From positions 1 to 45,633 of the forward strand of contig CAWJCP010000011.1 of assembly GCA_963841445.1 (NCBI GenBank): 45,633 nucleotides of DNA, given 5' to 3'. The notes beneath the pieces are model-generated. The model was given only the letters and a program-made list of their open reading frames with translations, was not told the DNA's origin and ran no database searches. Source of the DNA: Mayfieldus sp963841445 (GTDB taxonomy: Bacteria > Actinomycetota > Thermoleophilia > Solirubrobacterales > 70-9). Positions 1-7,074 of this stretch are shown one piece after another (position 1 is the stretch's first letter; each line of letters opens with the position of its first letter). The translations under genes were made by a program, and so were the position numbers.

Positions 1-61
1 ATCTGCGAAGCACCGAGTTGTCGCGGGTCCAGCGACGGCCGACCGTCGCGACGCCCTTTGG

Positions 62-67
62 GATAAT
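62..67 (+). promoter_or_regulatory. Possible -10 box of the tRNA-Pro promoter
   Basis: GATAAT lies 11 bases upstream of the mature tRNA 5' end, where a -10 hexamer would be expected. I see no convincing -35 element 16-19 bases further upstream, so this is a weak call from position and one hexamer only. Confidence 0.3.
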
Positions 68-77
68 CGTCTCTCTT

Positions 78-151
78 CGGGGCGTGGCGCAGCCTGGTAG
101 CGCGCACCGTTCGGGTCGGTGAGGTCCCCGGTTCAAATCCGGGCGCCCCGA
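78..151 (+). tRNA. tRNA-Pro (anticodon CGG)
   Basis: A full cloverleaf can be folded by eye. The acceptor stem pairs CGGGGCG (78-84) with CGCCCCG (144-150), and A151 is the discriminator base. The D stem is GCGC/GCGC, the anticodon stem CACCG/CGGTG (105-109/117-121) and the loop TTCGGGT, giving anticodon CGG at 112-114. The T stem CCCGG/CCGGG encloses TTCAAAT. CCA is not encoded. A TTTT run follows at once and the first 44-bp palindrome begins 12 bases downstream. Confidence 0.95.
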
Positions 152-162
152 TTTTCATTGTG

Positions 163-206
163 CGCTGATGCTTTTCAGCCCCCAGAGGGGGCCAAATACA
201 TCAGCG
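163..206. repeat. 44-bp palindromic repeat, copy A
   Basis: Outer arms CGCTGATG (163-170) and CATCAGCG (199-206) are perfect complements. Between them CCCCC (179-183) and GGGGG (187-191) form a second stem around AGA. Two other copies in the window (257-300 and 1255-1298) have the same 44-bp length, arms and C4/G4 centre. It follows the tRNA closely and could act as a transcript hairpin, but the shared design suggests a dispersed repeat family. Confidence 0.85.
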
Positions 207-220
207 AGTTTCCCAATATG

Positions 221-228
221 CATCAGCG
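221..228. repeat. Solo arm of the 44-bp palindrome family
   Basis: CATCAGCG preceded by ATG, the same context as the right arm of full copies, but with no matching left arm at the proper distance. It lies 22 bases after the right arm of copy A and looks like a remnant or partial duplication. Confidence 0.55.
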
Positions 229-256
229 CGTTCCCTTTGGGGGCCGAGCTCTTGCG

Positions 257-300
257 CGCTGATGCTTATGAACCCCTATGGGGGTCGAAATGCATCAGCG
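257..300. repeat. 44-bp palindromic repeat, copy C (left end of the DUF559 cassette)
   Basis: Arms CGCTGATG (257-264) and CATCAGCG (293-300) enclose CCCC-TAT-GGGGG (273-284). The best start codon of the DUF559 gene, ATG at 290, lies in its right half, with the GGGGG of the inner stem just upstream in ribosome-binding-site position. Copy C therefore marks the left border of that gene. Confidence 0.85.
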
Positions 301-341
301 ATCAGGCGCCGGGCGGGTCGAAGTGCATCAGCGATCTGGCG
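282..341 (+). repeat. 33-bp-period tandem duplication at the 5' end of the DUF559 gene
   Basis: GGGTCGAA-A-TGCATCAGCGATC-A-GGCG at 282-308 recurs at 315-341 with two changes, a period of exactly 33 bases. The period is a multiple of three, so it adds 11 codons without breaking the frame. It copies the right palindrome arm, creating a solo arm at 326-333, and offers a second in-frame start (GTG 323). Confidence 0.75.
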
Positions 342-1279
342 AAGACGGTGCCCGCGGCAAGGCCGGCATCTTGGGCGTTGCACGGTCGCAGCATGGGGTG
401 ATCTCTCGGCAGCAGTTGCTGGATCTCGGCCTCAGCCGCAAGGCGATAGCTCACATGGTGTCGAGCGATCGTTTGCACTCGCTTTGGCCGCGCGTATATG
501 CGGTCGGGCGTCCGGAGCTGACCAGCCATGGCCGCTGGATCGCCGCCGTGCTGAGCTGCGGTCCCGTGGCATTGCTCAGCCACGAGAGCGCCGCTGCACT
601 CTGGGAGATTCACTTATCCCGGCGCAGCTGGGTCGAGGTGTCGGTGCCGGCGCACCTGATTCGGCGGCATCGCCGCGGAATCATCGCCCACCGGCGGGTG
701 CCGGAGGCGATGCAGGAAGCCTGCATCTTTCGCGGAATCCCGGTGACCAGCCCCAGCCTCACCCTTGTAGACCTCGCGGCTCGAGTTTCGCGGGATCAAC
801 TCGAAGCGGCGATCAATGCGGCTGACAAGCGGGAGCTCGCCGACCCTGAGCGTTTGCGGCGCGAGCTACCGAAGCTCGCGGCGCTGCCGGGTGCCGGGGC
901 GCTGCGCGAAGCGCTCGATCGCCGCACTTTCACATTCACCGACTCAAGCCTTGAGCGCCGATTCCTGCCGCTTGCTCGACGCGCCGGTCTGCCGAAGCCG
1001 CGAACGAGGTGCAGGGTGAATGGTTTCGCGGTCGACTTCTACTGGCCAGATCTCGGACTAGTCGTCGAGACTGATGGACTCCGCTATCACCGCACTCCCG
1101 CCCAGCAGGCACGGGATCGGATCCGCGATCAGGCGCACGCAGCAGCCGGCTTGACAGCGCTTCGCTTCACGCATGCCCAGGTCCGATTCGAATCCGACCG
1201 TGTCGTGTCGACCCTGGCAGCTGTCGCGCGACGTCTTCGTCCTCTCAACCGCTCCGCTGATGTTTTCGATCCCCTGTAG
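290..1279 (+). CDS. AbiEi-type winged-helix plus DUF559 (Vsr-like) nuclease-fold protein
   Basis: About 329 aa. The N-terminal part resembles the AbiEi-type winged helix (QHGVISRQQLLDLGLSRKAI, then a basic wing). The C-terminal 110 residues match DUF559, a family with the Vsr/PD-(D/E)xK nuclease fold: VDFYWPDLGLVVETDG supplies the D and E, followed by a conserved YH and RDR. Family members are common in Solirubrobacterales, and whether they cut DNA is not established. The start is uncertain: ATG 290 has GGGGG upstream but lies in palindrome C; GTG 323 and TTG 371 are alternatives. The stop TAG sits in the centre of palindrome E, so the gene fills the space between two palindromes. A toxin-antitoxin role is not supported, since no AbiEii partner is next to it. 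Confidence 0.85.
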   Translation: MHQRSGAGRVEVHQRSGEDGARGKAGILGVARSQHGVISRQQLLDLGLSRKAIAHMVSSDRLHSLWPRVYAVGRPELTSHGRWIAAVLSCGPVALLSHESAAALWEIHLSRRSWVEVSVPAHLIRRHRRGIIAHRRVPEAMQEACIFRGIPVTSPSLTLVDLAARVSRDQLEAAINAADKRELADPERLRRELPKLAALPGAGALREALDRRTFTFTDSSLERRFLPLARRAGLPKPRTRCRVNGFAVDFYWPDLGLVVETDGLRYHRTPAQQARDRIRDQAHAAAGLTALRFTHAQVRFESDRVVSTLAAVARRLRPLNRSADVFDPL

Positions 1280-1298
1280 GGGCGCAAAAGCATCAGCG
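1255..1298. repeat. 44-bp palindromic repeat, copy E (right end of the DUF559 cassette)
   Basis: Arms CGCTGATG (1255-1262) and CATCAGCG (1291-1298) enclose CCCC-TGTA-GGGG (1271-1282). It has the same length and layout as copies A and C. The DUF559 stop codon TAG (1277-1279) is part of the centre. The element could also work as a hairpin terminator between this gene and the convergent dedA. Confidence 0.85.
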
Positions 1299-1323
1299 CA
1301 TAGAAGGTGTGGCGGGCCGGCGG

Positions 1324-1962
1324 TCAGGGGTTCAGCTGATCGCCGAAGATGTCGCGGCCGCGCCGCTTCTGGACCTGGCGCCAGGCCTCGATCAGGACTC
1401 CGATCAGCAGCGCCAGCCCGACTGAGAAGGCCAGCGGCTTCCAGAGCGTGTTCTTGAAGCTGGCGCCGCCGATGTAGCCGAGCATCGAGGCGTAGACGGC
1501 CCAGAGCGACGCGGCAAGGCCGTCGGCGGCTGCGAAGCGCCCGTACTGCGTCTCCAGGGTGCCGGCCGCGAAGGTGCTCACGGTGCGGCCGCCGGGCAGG
1601 AAGCGGCCGACGAGGATCAGGACCGGACCGCGCCTGCGAACGGCCCGCTCGGCCCATTGCAGCCGCTCCTGCTGCGTCTGGCTGCGAAACAGCCGCTCCG
1701 CGACGGGGTCTCCGACCTTGCGACCGAGCCAGTAGGAGACGTTGTCCCCGAGGAATGCTCCGATCGCGGCCAGCGGGATGATCAGCCAGATGTGCAAGCC
1801 GCCCTGGGCGGCGATCACCGCCGCCGTGATCACGATCGTCTCGGAGGGGATCAGCGGAAAGATCACGTCGCCTCCCGCGGCGGCGAAGACCACCAGATAG
1901 GTGATCGGGCTGCCGGAGACGTGACTGGTCAGCCAATCGAACAAGCCCGCCGCTTCGCTCAC
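1324..1962 (-). CDS. DedA family membrane protein
   Basis: 212 aa. Features typical of DedA (VTT/SNARE-associated) proteins are visible: the re-entrant segment GDVIFPLIPSETIVITAAV, then FLGDNVSYWLGRKVG and GRFLPGGRTVSTFAAGT with the conserved G-R-F-x-P-x-x-R, and a C-terminal transmembrane helix followed by a basic tail. DedA proteins are thought to support membrane homeostasis and lipid transport. The GTG start is favoured by AAAGGAGG upstream and overlaps the DUF4396 stop by four bases (GTGA), so it is translated last in the operon. An uninterrupted 439-codon frame that joins it to DUF4396 results from the frameshift upstream and is not a real fusion. Confidence 0.9.
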   Translation of the reverse strand: MSEAAGLFDWLTSHVSGSPITYLVVFAAAGGDVIFPLIPSETIVITAAVIAAQGGLHIWLIIPLAAIGAFLGDNVSYWLGRKVGDPVAERLFRSQTQQERLQWAERAVRRRGPVLILVGRFLPGGRTVSTFAAGTLETQYGRFAAADGLAASLWAVYASMLGYIGGASFKNTLWKPLAFSVGLALLIGVLIEAWRQVQKRRGRDIFGDQLNP

Positions 1963-2643
1963 ATCGCCTCCTTTATCCCGCGTCGGATCAGCCAGACGTT
2001 GACCGGGAAGGCGGTGAGGAAGCCGAGCGCCATGCCGAGCTGCATCAGCCCCCAATAGGCGGCCTGGTCGGGCTTGATGTGCTCGGGGAAGAAGACCAGT
2101 TGCATCAGCGCCATCCAGCCGAACAGTCCGACTTCGAAGGCGAGCAGCGACAGCGCGTCGGCCTTCAGCGCCGCCTTGAGCCCGTCGCGGAGACCGAGGC
2201 CCCCGCATCGGCGCGATCGAGAAGTACTGAAACGCGATCCCGAGGGCAAACGCGAGGCTGAAATCGACCACGTACTCAGCCGGCAGGGCAAGCCCGAGTA
2301 TCTCCCAGGCGGTGACGAAGACGATCCAGGCGCCGAGGATGTCCCCGAGCGTGCAGCCGGCCCCGCAGTGGCTTACCCCGATCGCCACCGACTCCGCGAA
2401 GCCGTACTCCGGGACGGCCTGCGACTTGCGCCGGTATGCAGGGCTGTTGGGGCGCCCCCAGCGCAGGTAGCCCAGGAGCGCCAGGGGGCCGAGGTAGAGC
2501 GCCGTGACCGGCCAGACGAGTTCCATGATCCACATCTGCTGGCGATGGCCCCGAAGAAAGACGTCGGCGACGATCCAGAGCGCGATCGCGAAGCCAATCG
2601 CCAGCGAGGCCCAGGCGAGGGCTGTGAGCCAGGCCGGTGGCAC
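1959..2643 (-). pseudogene. DUF4396 membrane protein, frameshifted
   Basis: Both halves match DUF4396. The N-terminal half has WPVTALYLGPLALLGY and the conserved SHCGAGCTLGD, then FALGIAFQYFSIAPMR. The C-terminal half continues in another frame as LKADALSLLAFEVGLFGWMA and ends PVNVWLIRRGIKEAM. The frames join at the C5 run 2200-2204; removing one C restores a normal protein of about 227 aa with several membrane segments. No function is known for the family. The GTG start lies 21 bases after the zinc-ribbon stop, and the stop overlaps dedA. Assembly error in a homopolymer is as likely as true inactivation. Confidence 0.8.
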
Positions 2644-2664
2644 CGTGACCGCTGCCGCCGCCGG

Positions 2665-2832
2665 TCAGGCCGGCTTGTAGCGATCGTTCTGGCAGCGCGG
2701 GCAGACCGGCAGGTTGGTCACCTTGCCGGCTTCGATATCCAGCTCCTGACCGCAGTTGGTGCACTCGAAGCGACCCGGGGTAACGGTCTCACCGGCCAGG
2801 TAGGGATGCCCTGGGGCAAAAGTCTCCTTCAT
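2665..2832 (-). CDS. Small zinc-ribbon protein (55 aa)
   Basis: The 55-residue product has two CxxC knuckles, CTNC (24-27) and CPRC (44-47), separated by 16 residues, which is a classic rubredoxin-like zinc ribbon. Its ATG overlaps the stop of the FAD/Fe-S gene (ATGA), indicating coupled translation. The role is unknown; metal binding is inferred from the cysteine spacing. It is too short to be assigned to a named family by eye. Confidence 0.8.
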   Translation of the reverse strand: MKETFAPGHPYLAGETVTPGRFECTNCGQELDIEAGKVTNLPVCPRCQNDRYKPA

Positions 2833-5800
2833 CGGCGGCGCGCCGCTTGGGCGGTGCCGGCAAGCAGTGCGCCGCCGGCGAGCAGGGCGCCACCGGCGAT
2901 CGCGGCAGCCCTGGCCCGCGTGCTACCGCCGTCGAGCGTCACGTCGGGGTAGCCACGCTCCGGATATTGCCCGACCGAGCCTTCCCGGCCTCGGTCCAGC
3001 GCCATCTTGATCACCTGCGCGGTGTGCAGGGGCCGGCGGTCGGTGAGCTGCTCGACCTGGGTCTTGCAGGAGAAGCCGTCGGCGATCAGCAGCGCGTCCT
3101 TGGGAGCATCGCGCATCGCGGGCATCAACCGCTGCTCGCCGATCTGCACCGAGATCTCGTGGTGGCCGCGCTCGAACCCGAAGGAGCCGGCGAGCCCGCA
3201 GCAGCCCGAGTCGAGGACCTCGAAGTCGAGACCGAGGCGCTCGTAAAGCTCCTCTTCGGCGCTCGTGCCCATAACCGCCTTCTGGTGGCAGTGACCGTGG
3301 ACCAGCGCCCGGCGCTCGAGTCGCGGGGCGCGCCAATCCTTCGCGTGGTGCTGCAGGAACTCGGCCAGGGTCAGCGTCTGCAGCGAGAGCCGCTTCGCGT
3401 CTTCGTCGTGGGGCATCAGGTTGGGAAGCTCGTCGCGGAAGGACGCCACGCAGCTCGGCTCGATCCCGACCATCGGCGTGCCCGCCTGGATCTGGGGGCG
3501 CAGCTCGTCGAGCATCCGCCCCCAGAACCGCTTCGCGGTGTCGAGCATCCCGTAGTCGTAGAGCGGGCGCCCGCAGCAGAGCGCTGCCGCGGGCACGACG
3601 ACGCGAAAGCCGGCGTCTTCGAGGACCTCGACCGCCGCCTTCATCGGCTCCGGGTGCAGGAAGTTGTTGAAGGTGTCGGGGAAGAGCAGAACCGGCTCGG
3701 CGTTGGGGTTGACGGCGGCGCGGTCCGCGAACCAGTCCTTGAAGGTCTGGGTAGCGAAGGGCGGCATCGGGCGCTTCGGGGTCAGCCCGCCGGCGAGCTG
3801 CACGACCTGGCGCAGGCCGGGTGTCTGGGTGATCGCGTTGGCCAGCCGCGGAAAGCGCGCCGCGAGCCGGGCATGGAACATGATCAGCCCCATCGAGTAG
3901 GCGGCGAGCGGCCGCAGCCGCCGCTTGTAGTAGCCGGAGAGGAACTCCGCCTTGTAGGTCGCCATGTCGACGCTGACCGGGCAGTCGCCCTTACAGCCCT
4001 TGCAGGAGAGACAGAGGTCGAGGGCCTCGTGCACCTCGTCGGAGCGAAAGCCGTCCTGCACCGTGTCGCCCTCGAGCATCTCGTAGAGGATCCGGGCGCG
4101 GCCGCGCGTCGTGTGCATCTCGTCGCGGGTCGCCATGAAGCTCGGGCACATCGTGCCGCTGTCGGTCTCGCGGCACTTGCCGGCGCCGACGCAGCGCAGC
4201 GCGGCGTGGGCGAAGCTACCGCCGTCCTCGGGATAGGAGAAGTGGGTTAGCGGCTCGGGCGGGCTGTAGCCGGCGCCGAGCTTCATGTTGGAGACGATCG
4301 GGTAGGGGTCCACGACCTTGTGCGGGTTCATCCGGTTCTGCGGGTCCCAGATCGCCTTGAACTCGCGCATCGCCTCGAGCACTTCCGCCCCGTACATCTT
4401 CGGCAGCAGCTCGGCGCGCGCCTGTCCGTCGCCGTGCTCGCCGGAGAGCGAGCCGCCGTATTCGACCACCAGCTCGGCCGCCCGCCCGAGGAAGCTGCGC
4501 CAGGTGCGCAGCCCGCCGGCGCTGCGCAGGTCGAAGTTGATCCGGCAGTGCACGCAGCCGTCGCCGAAGTGCCCGTAGAGCGCCGCCCGGTAGTCGTGCT
4601 CGTCGAGCAGCTTCTGAAAACGGCGCAGGTAGTCGCCGAGATGCTGTGGGGGCACCGCTGCGTCCTCCCAGCCCGGCCAGTGATCGCGCTCGCCGGGGAC
4701 GTAGGAGGTGGCGCCGAGGCCGGCCTCGCGGACCTCCCAGAGGCGCCGCTCCTGCTCGGGGTCGTCGAAGAGCTGCATGTTCGGGGCGCTGCTGTCCTTC
4801 TCGAGCCGGTCGATGCACTCGCGCGCCCGTGCGTCGCTTTCGTCCTTGCTGTCGGTGCCGAACTCGACCAGCAGGAACGCGTTTCCCTCGGGCAGCATCG
4901 TCAGCTCGCCGGTGTGTTGCTTGCGTACGACCATGTCGTGGATCAGCTTCTGGTCGATCCCCTCCAGCCCCACGGGGCCGAAGTCGAGGATCTCCATCAC
5001 GTGGTCGGCGGCGTGGTAGACGTCCTCATAACCGAGCACCAGCAGCGAGCGGGCCGGTGGCGAGTGGACGAGGCGCACCTTTGCCTCCAGCACCGAGACC
5101 AGCGTGCCCTCCGAGCCGACCAGGGCGCGGGCGACGTTGAAGCCCTTCTCGGGCAGCAGCTCGTCGAGGTTGTAGCCGGAGACACGGCGCGGGATGTCGG
5201 GGAACTGCTCGCGGATCAGCCCGGCGTGGCGGTCGCGCAGGTCGCGCATGCGGCGGTAGATCTCGCCCCGGCGCCCGCCGGCGGCGATGAGCTGCTCCAG
5301 CTCGGCCTCCGGAGTCGGCCCGACCCGCATCCGCAGCCCGTCGTAGGTGACGACGTCGAGCTCTTCGACGTTGTCGGAGGTCCTGCCGGCCATCACCGAG
5401 TGAACCCCGCAGGAGTTGTTGCCGATCATGCCGCCGAAGGTCGCGTATTCGTGAGTCGAGGTGTCCGGGGCGAAGGTGAGGTTGAACGCGGCCTCGGTGC
5501 GGTTGGAGAGTTGATCGCGGATCACGCCGGGCTGGACCGTCGCGCAGCCCGCATCGGGGTCGACCCCGACGATCTCTCGCATCCGCTTCGAGAAGTCGAT
5601 CACCACGGCGACGTTGGTGGTCTCGCCAGAGAGGCTCGTTGCACAGCCCCGCGAGAGCACCGGCGCCCCGTGCTCGCGACAGGCGGCGATCGCCGCCACC
5701 GCGTCCTCGGCGTTGTCTGGGATCACGACTCCGATCGGCGCCTGGCGGTAGTTGGAGCTGTCGTGCGAGTAGATCGCTCGGCTGCCGGCGTCAAAGCGCA

Positions 5801-5966
5801 CCTCGCCGCGGACGGCCTGCGACAGGTCGCGCTCAAGCGCCGCGGCGTCGATCTCCTCGATCCCCTCCGGGGCGAGCATCTCGTGGCCGTTGAGCTCGGT
5901 CTTGCGCTCGCGCCAGGCGGCGAGCGCGGGGTTGGTCCATCGCCTTCGCGTGGCTGCGGCGCTCAT
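2829..5966 (-). CDS. FAD-binding and Fe-S dehydrogenase, YdiJ/D-2-hydroxyacid type
   Basis: 1045 aa, close to the length of E. coli YdiJ. Order: FAD-binding type 4 (PCMH) domain near 75-290 (PVLSRGCATSLSGETTN, FGGMIGNNSCGVHSVMAGRT), FAD-oxidase C-terminal domain to about 560 with the HGDGQAR region, ferredoxin-like part with CVGAGKCRETDSGTMCP and CLSCKGCKGDCP, then two CCG (heterodisulfide-reductase type) motifs, CCGRPLYDYG and CCGLAGSFGFERG. Such enzymes oxidise D-2-hydroxy acids (D-lactate, D-2-hydroxyglutarate) and pass electrons to the respiratory chain; the substrate here is not known. The last 30 residues form a hydrophobic Ala/Gly/Leu stretch ending ARRR, unusual for the family and possibly a membrane anchor. 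The ATG overlaps the enolase stop. Confidence 0.9.
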   Translation of the reverse strand: MSAAATRRRWTNPALAAWRERKTELNGHEMLAPEGIEEIDAAALERDLSQAVRGEVRFDAGSRAIYSHDSSNYRQAPIGVVIPDNAEDAVAAIAACREHGAPVLSRGCATSLSGETTNVAVVIDFSKRMREIVGVDPDAGCATVQPGVIRDQLSNRTEAAFNLTFAPDTSTHEYATFGGMIGNNSCGVHSVMAGRTSDNVEELDVVTYDGLRMRVGPTPEAELEQLIAAGGRRGEIYRRMRDLRDRHAGLIREQFPDIPRRVSGYNLDELLPEKGFNVARALVGSEGTLVSVLEAKVRLVHSPPARSLLVLGYEDVYHAADHVMEILDFGPVGLEGIDQKLIHDMVVRKQHTGELTMLPEGNAFLLVEFGTDSKDESDARARECIDRLEKDSSAPNMQLFDDPEQERRLWEVREAGLGATSYVPGERDHWPGWEDAAVPPQHLGDYLRRFQKLLDEHDYRAALYGHFGDGCVHCRINFDLRSAGGLRTWRSFLGRAAELVVEYGGSLSGEHGDGQARAELLPKMYGAEVLEAMREFKAIWDPQNRMNPHKVVDPYPIVSNMKLGAGYSPPEPLTHFSYPEDGGSFAHAALRCVGAGKCRETDSGTMCPSFMATRDEMHTTRGRARILYEMLEGDTVQDGFRSDEVHEALDLCLSCKGCKGDCPVSVDMATYKAEFLSGYYKRRLRPLAAYSMGLIMFHARLAARFPRLANAITQTPGLRQVVQLAGGLTPKRPMPPFATQTFKDWFADRAAVNPNAEPVLLFPDTFNNFLHPEPMKAAVEVLEDAGFRVVVPAAALCCGRPLYDYGMLDTAKRFWGRMLDELRPQIQAGTPMVGIEPSCVASFRDELPNLMPHDEDAKRLSLQTLTLAEFLQHHAKDWRAPRLERRALVHGHCHQKAVMGTSAEEELYERLGLDFEVLDSGCCGLAGSFGFERGHHEISVQIGEQRLMPAMRDAPKDALLIADGFSCKTQVEQLTDRRPLHTAQVIKMALDRGREGSVGQYPERGYPDVTLDGGSTRARAAAIAGGALLAGGALLAGTAQAARRR

Positions 5967-7074
5967 GCTTGAAACCTCTGCAATTCGGAGCGCTTCAACT
6001 CCAAACCGAGCCCGGGCCGCGAGCGGTCCGGTACCAGCTGCCCGCCGTCCGGCTCGAGGGCGCCGTCGAACAGCATCCCTTCAAGCCGTACGTGGTCGTG
6101 GAAGTACTCGAGGTGGGCCAGGCCCTCGACCGCGCAGCAGGCGTGCGCGGAGATCGCCGGCGCGCAGTGGGCCGAGAAGGGGAGCTGCATCGCCTTGCAG
6201 ATGCCCCCCGCCCGAATCAGGTTCGTGATTCCGCCGCAGCGGGTGACGTCGGCCTGGAGGATGTCCACGGACCGCGCCAGGTCGGCGAGCTGGGGGAGGT
6301 CCCACTCGTACTCACCGGCGGCGATCGCCATCCCGGCCGGCCCCCGGTCACGCAGGAATCGCAGCCCCTCGCGATCCTCGGAGCTGACCGGCTCCTCGAA
6401 GTAGGCGACTCCGAACTGGGAGTGCGTAGCGCTGGGCCCAGTGAAGGGCCTCCTTGCGCTCGAAGGCGCCGTTCGCGTCGACCATCAGCTCGACCTCGCC
6501 GCCGATCGCATCGCGAGCGACCCGCAGCCGCTCGGGGTCTCGATGCGGTTCCCGCCCGACCTTCATCTTCACCCGCGGAATGCCCTGCTCGACCCAGCCG
6601 GAGAGCTGCGCGGCGAGGCGCTCGTCGTCGTAGGAGGTGAACCCACCGCTGCCGTAGACCGGCACGGCGGCATGGAAGCGCGGCAGCGCATCGGCCAGCG
6701 CGATGCCGAGCAGCTTCGCCTTCAGGTCCCAGAGCGCGACGTCGACCGCGGAGACCGCCATCGCGCCGATCCCGGGGCGCCCGGCGTTGCGGATCTGAGC
6801 CTGCATTTGCGCCCAGGCCGCGGGAGGCGACATCGCGTCGGCGCCCTGGACCGCGTCCCGGAGCTTGGCGTCGATCAGCGCTGCGACCGCCGTCTCGCCG
6901 TAGGTGTATCCGATCCCGGTAGTGCCGCCGCCGTGCGCCTCGACGATCACGATCGTCGTCGAGCTCCACTCCAGGGTTCCGTCGGATTCCGGCTCGTCGG
7001 TCGGGAATCGTGCAGGCGAAAACGTCGAGGCTTTCGACCCCGACCTCGGCCCGGGCAGGGGCGGCCACCGCCAT
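5963..7074 (-). pseudogene. Enolase-superfamily (mandelate racemase/muconate lactonizing) enzyme, two frameshifts
   Basis: Three reading frames together give one enzyme of about 370 aa. The N-terminal frame starts ATG 7074 and runs to ...VFACTIP. One extra base near 7002 shifts to the frame with TDEPESDGTLEW and VEAHGGGTTGIGYTYG; this holds the barrel with KMKVG (the KxK catalytic pair) and MVDANGAF (metal Asp). One extra base in 6418-6420 shifts to FGVAYFEEPVSSED (metal Glu), AAGEYEWDLPQL and LPFSAHCAP (catalytic His region). KxK plus His fits the mandelate racemase subgroup, often sugar-acid dehydratases. Start and stop overlap both neighbours, as expected of an intact operon gene. All key residues survive, which favours assembly errors over decay. 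Confidence 0.8.

Noticed and set aside
278..289. ATG 278 as start of the DUF559 gene
   Set aside because: It lies in the centre of a palindrome and has no ribosome-binding site. ATG 290, just downstream, has GGGGG at a good distance.
152..350. CRISPR-like array
   Set aside because: The repeats are palindromes of irregular spacing with no unique spacers of constant length, and no cas gene is present.
290..1279. Type IV toxin-antitoxin system
   Set aside because: The AbiEi-like winged helix is present, but there is no AbiEii nucleotidyltransferase next to it, and the C-terminus is DUF559 instead.
2041..2125. Further CATCAGC motifs as extra copies of the 44-bp repeat
   Set aside because: They lie in the DUF4396 coding sequence, lack paired arms and the C4/G4 core, and are explained by codons for Leu-Met-Gln.
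1324..2643. 439-aa DUF4396-DedA fusion protein
   Set aside because: The join exists only because of the indel at 2200-2204. The true DUF4396 end (RRGIKEAM) and the DedA start with AAAGGAGG overlap as two separate genes.
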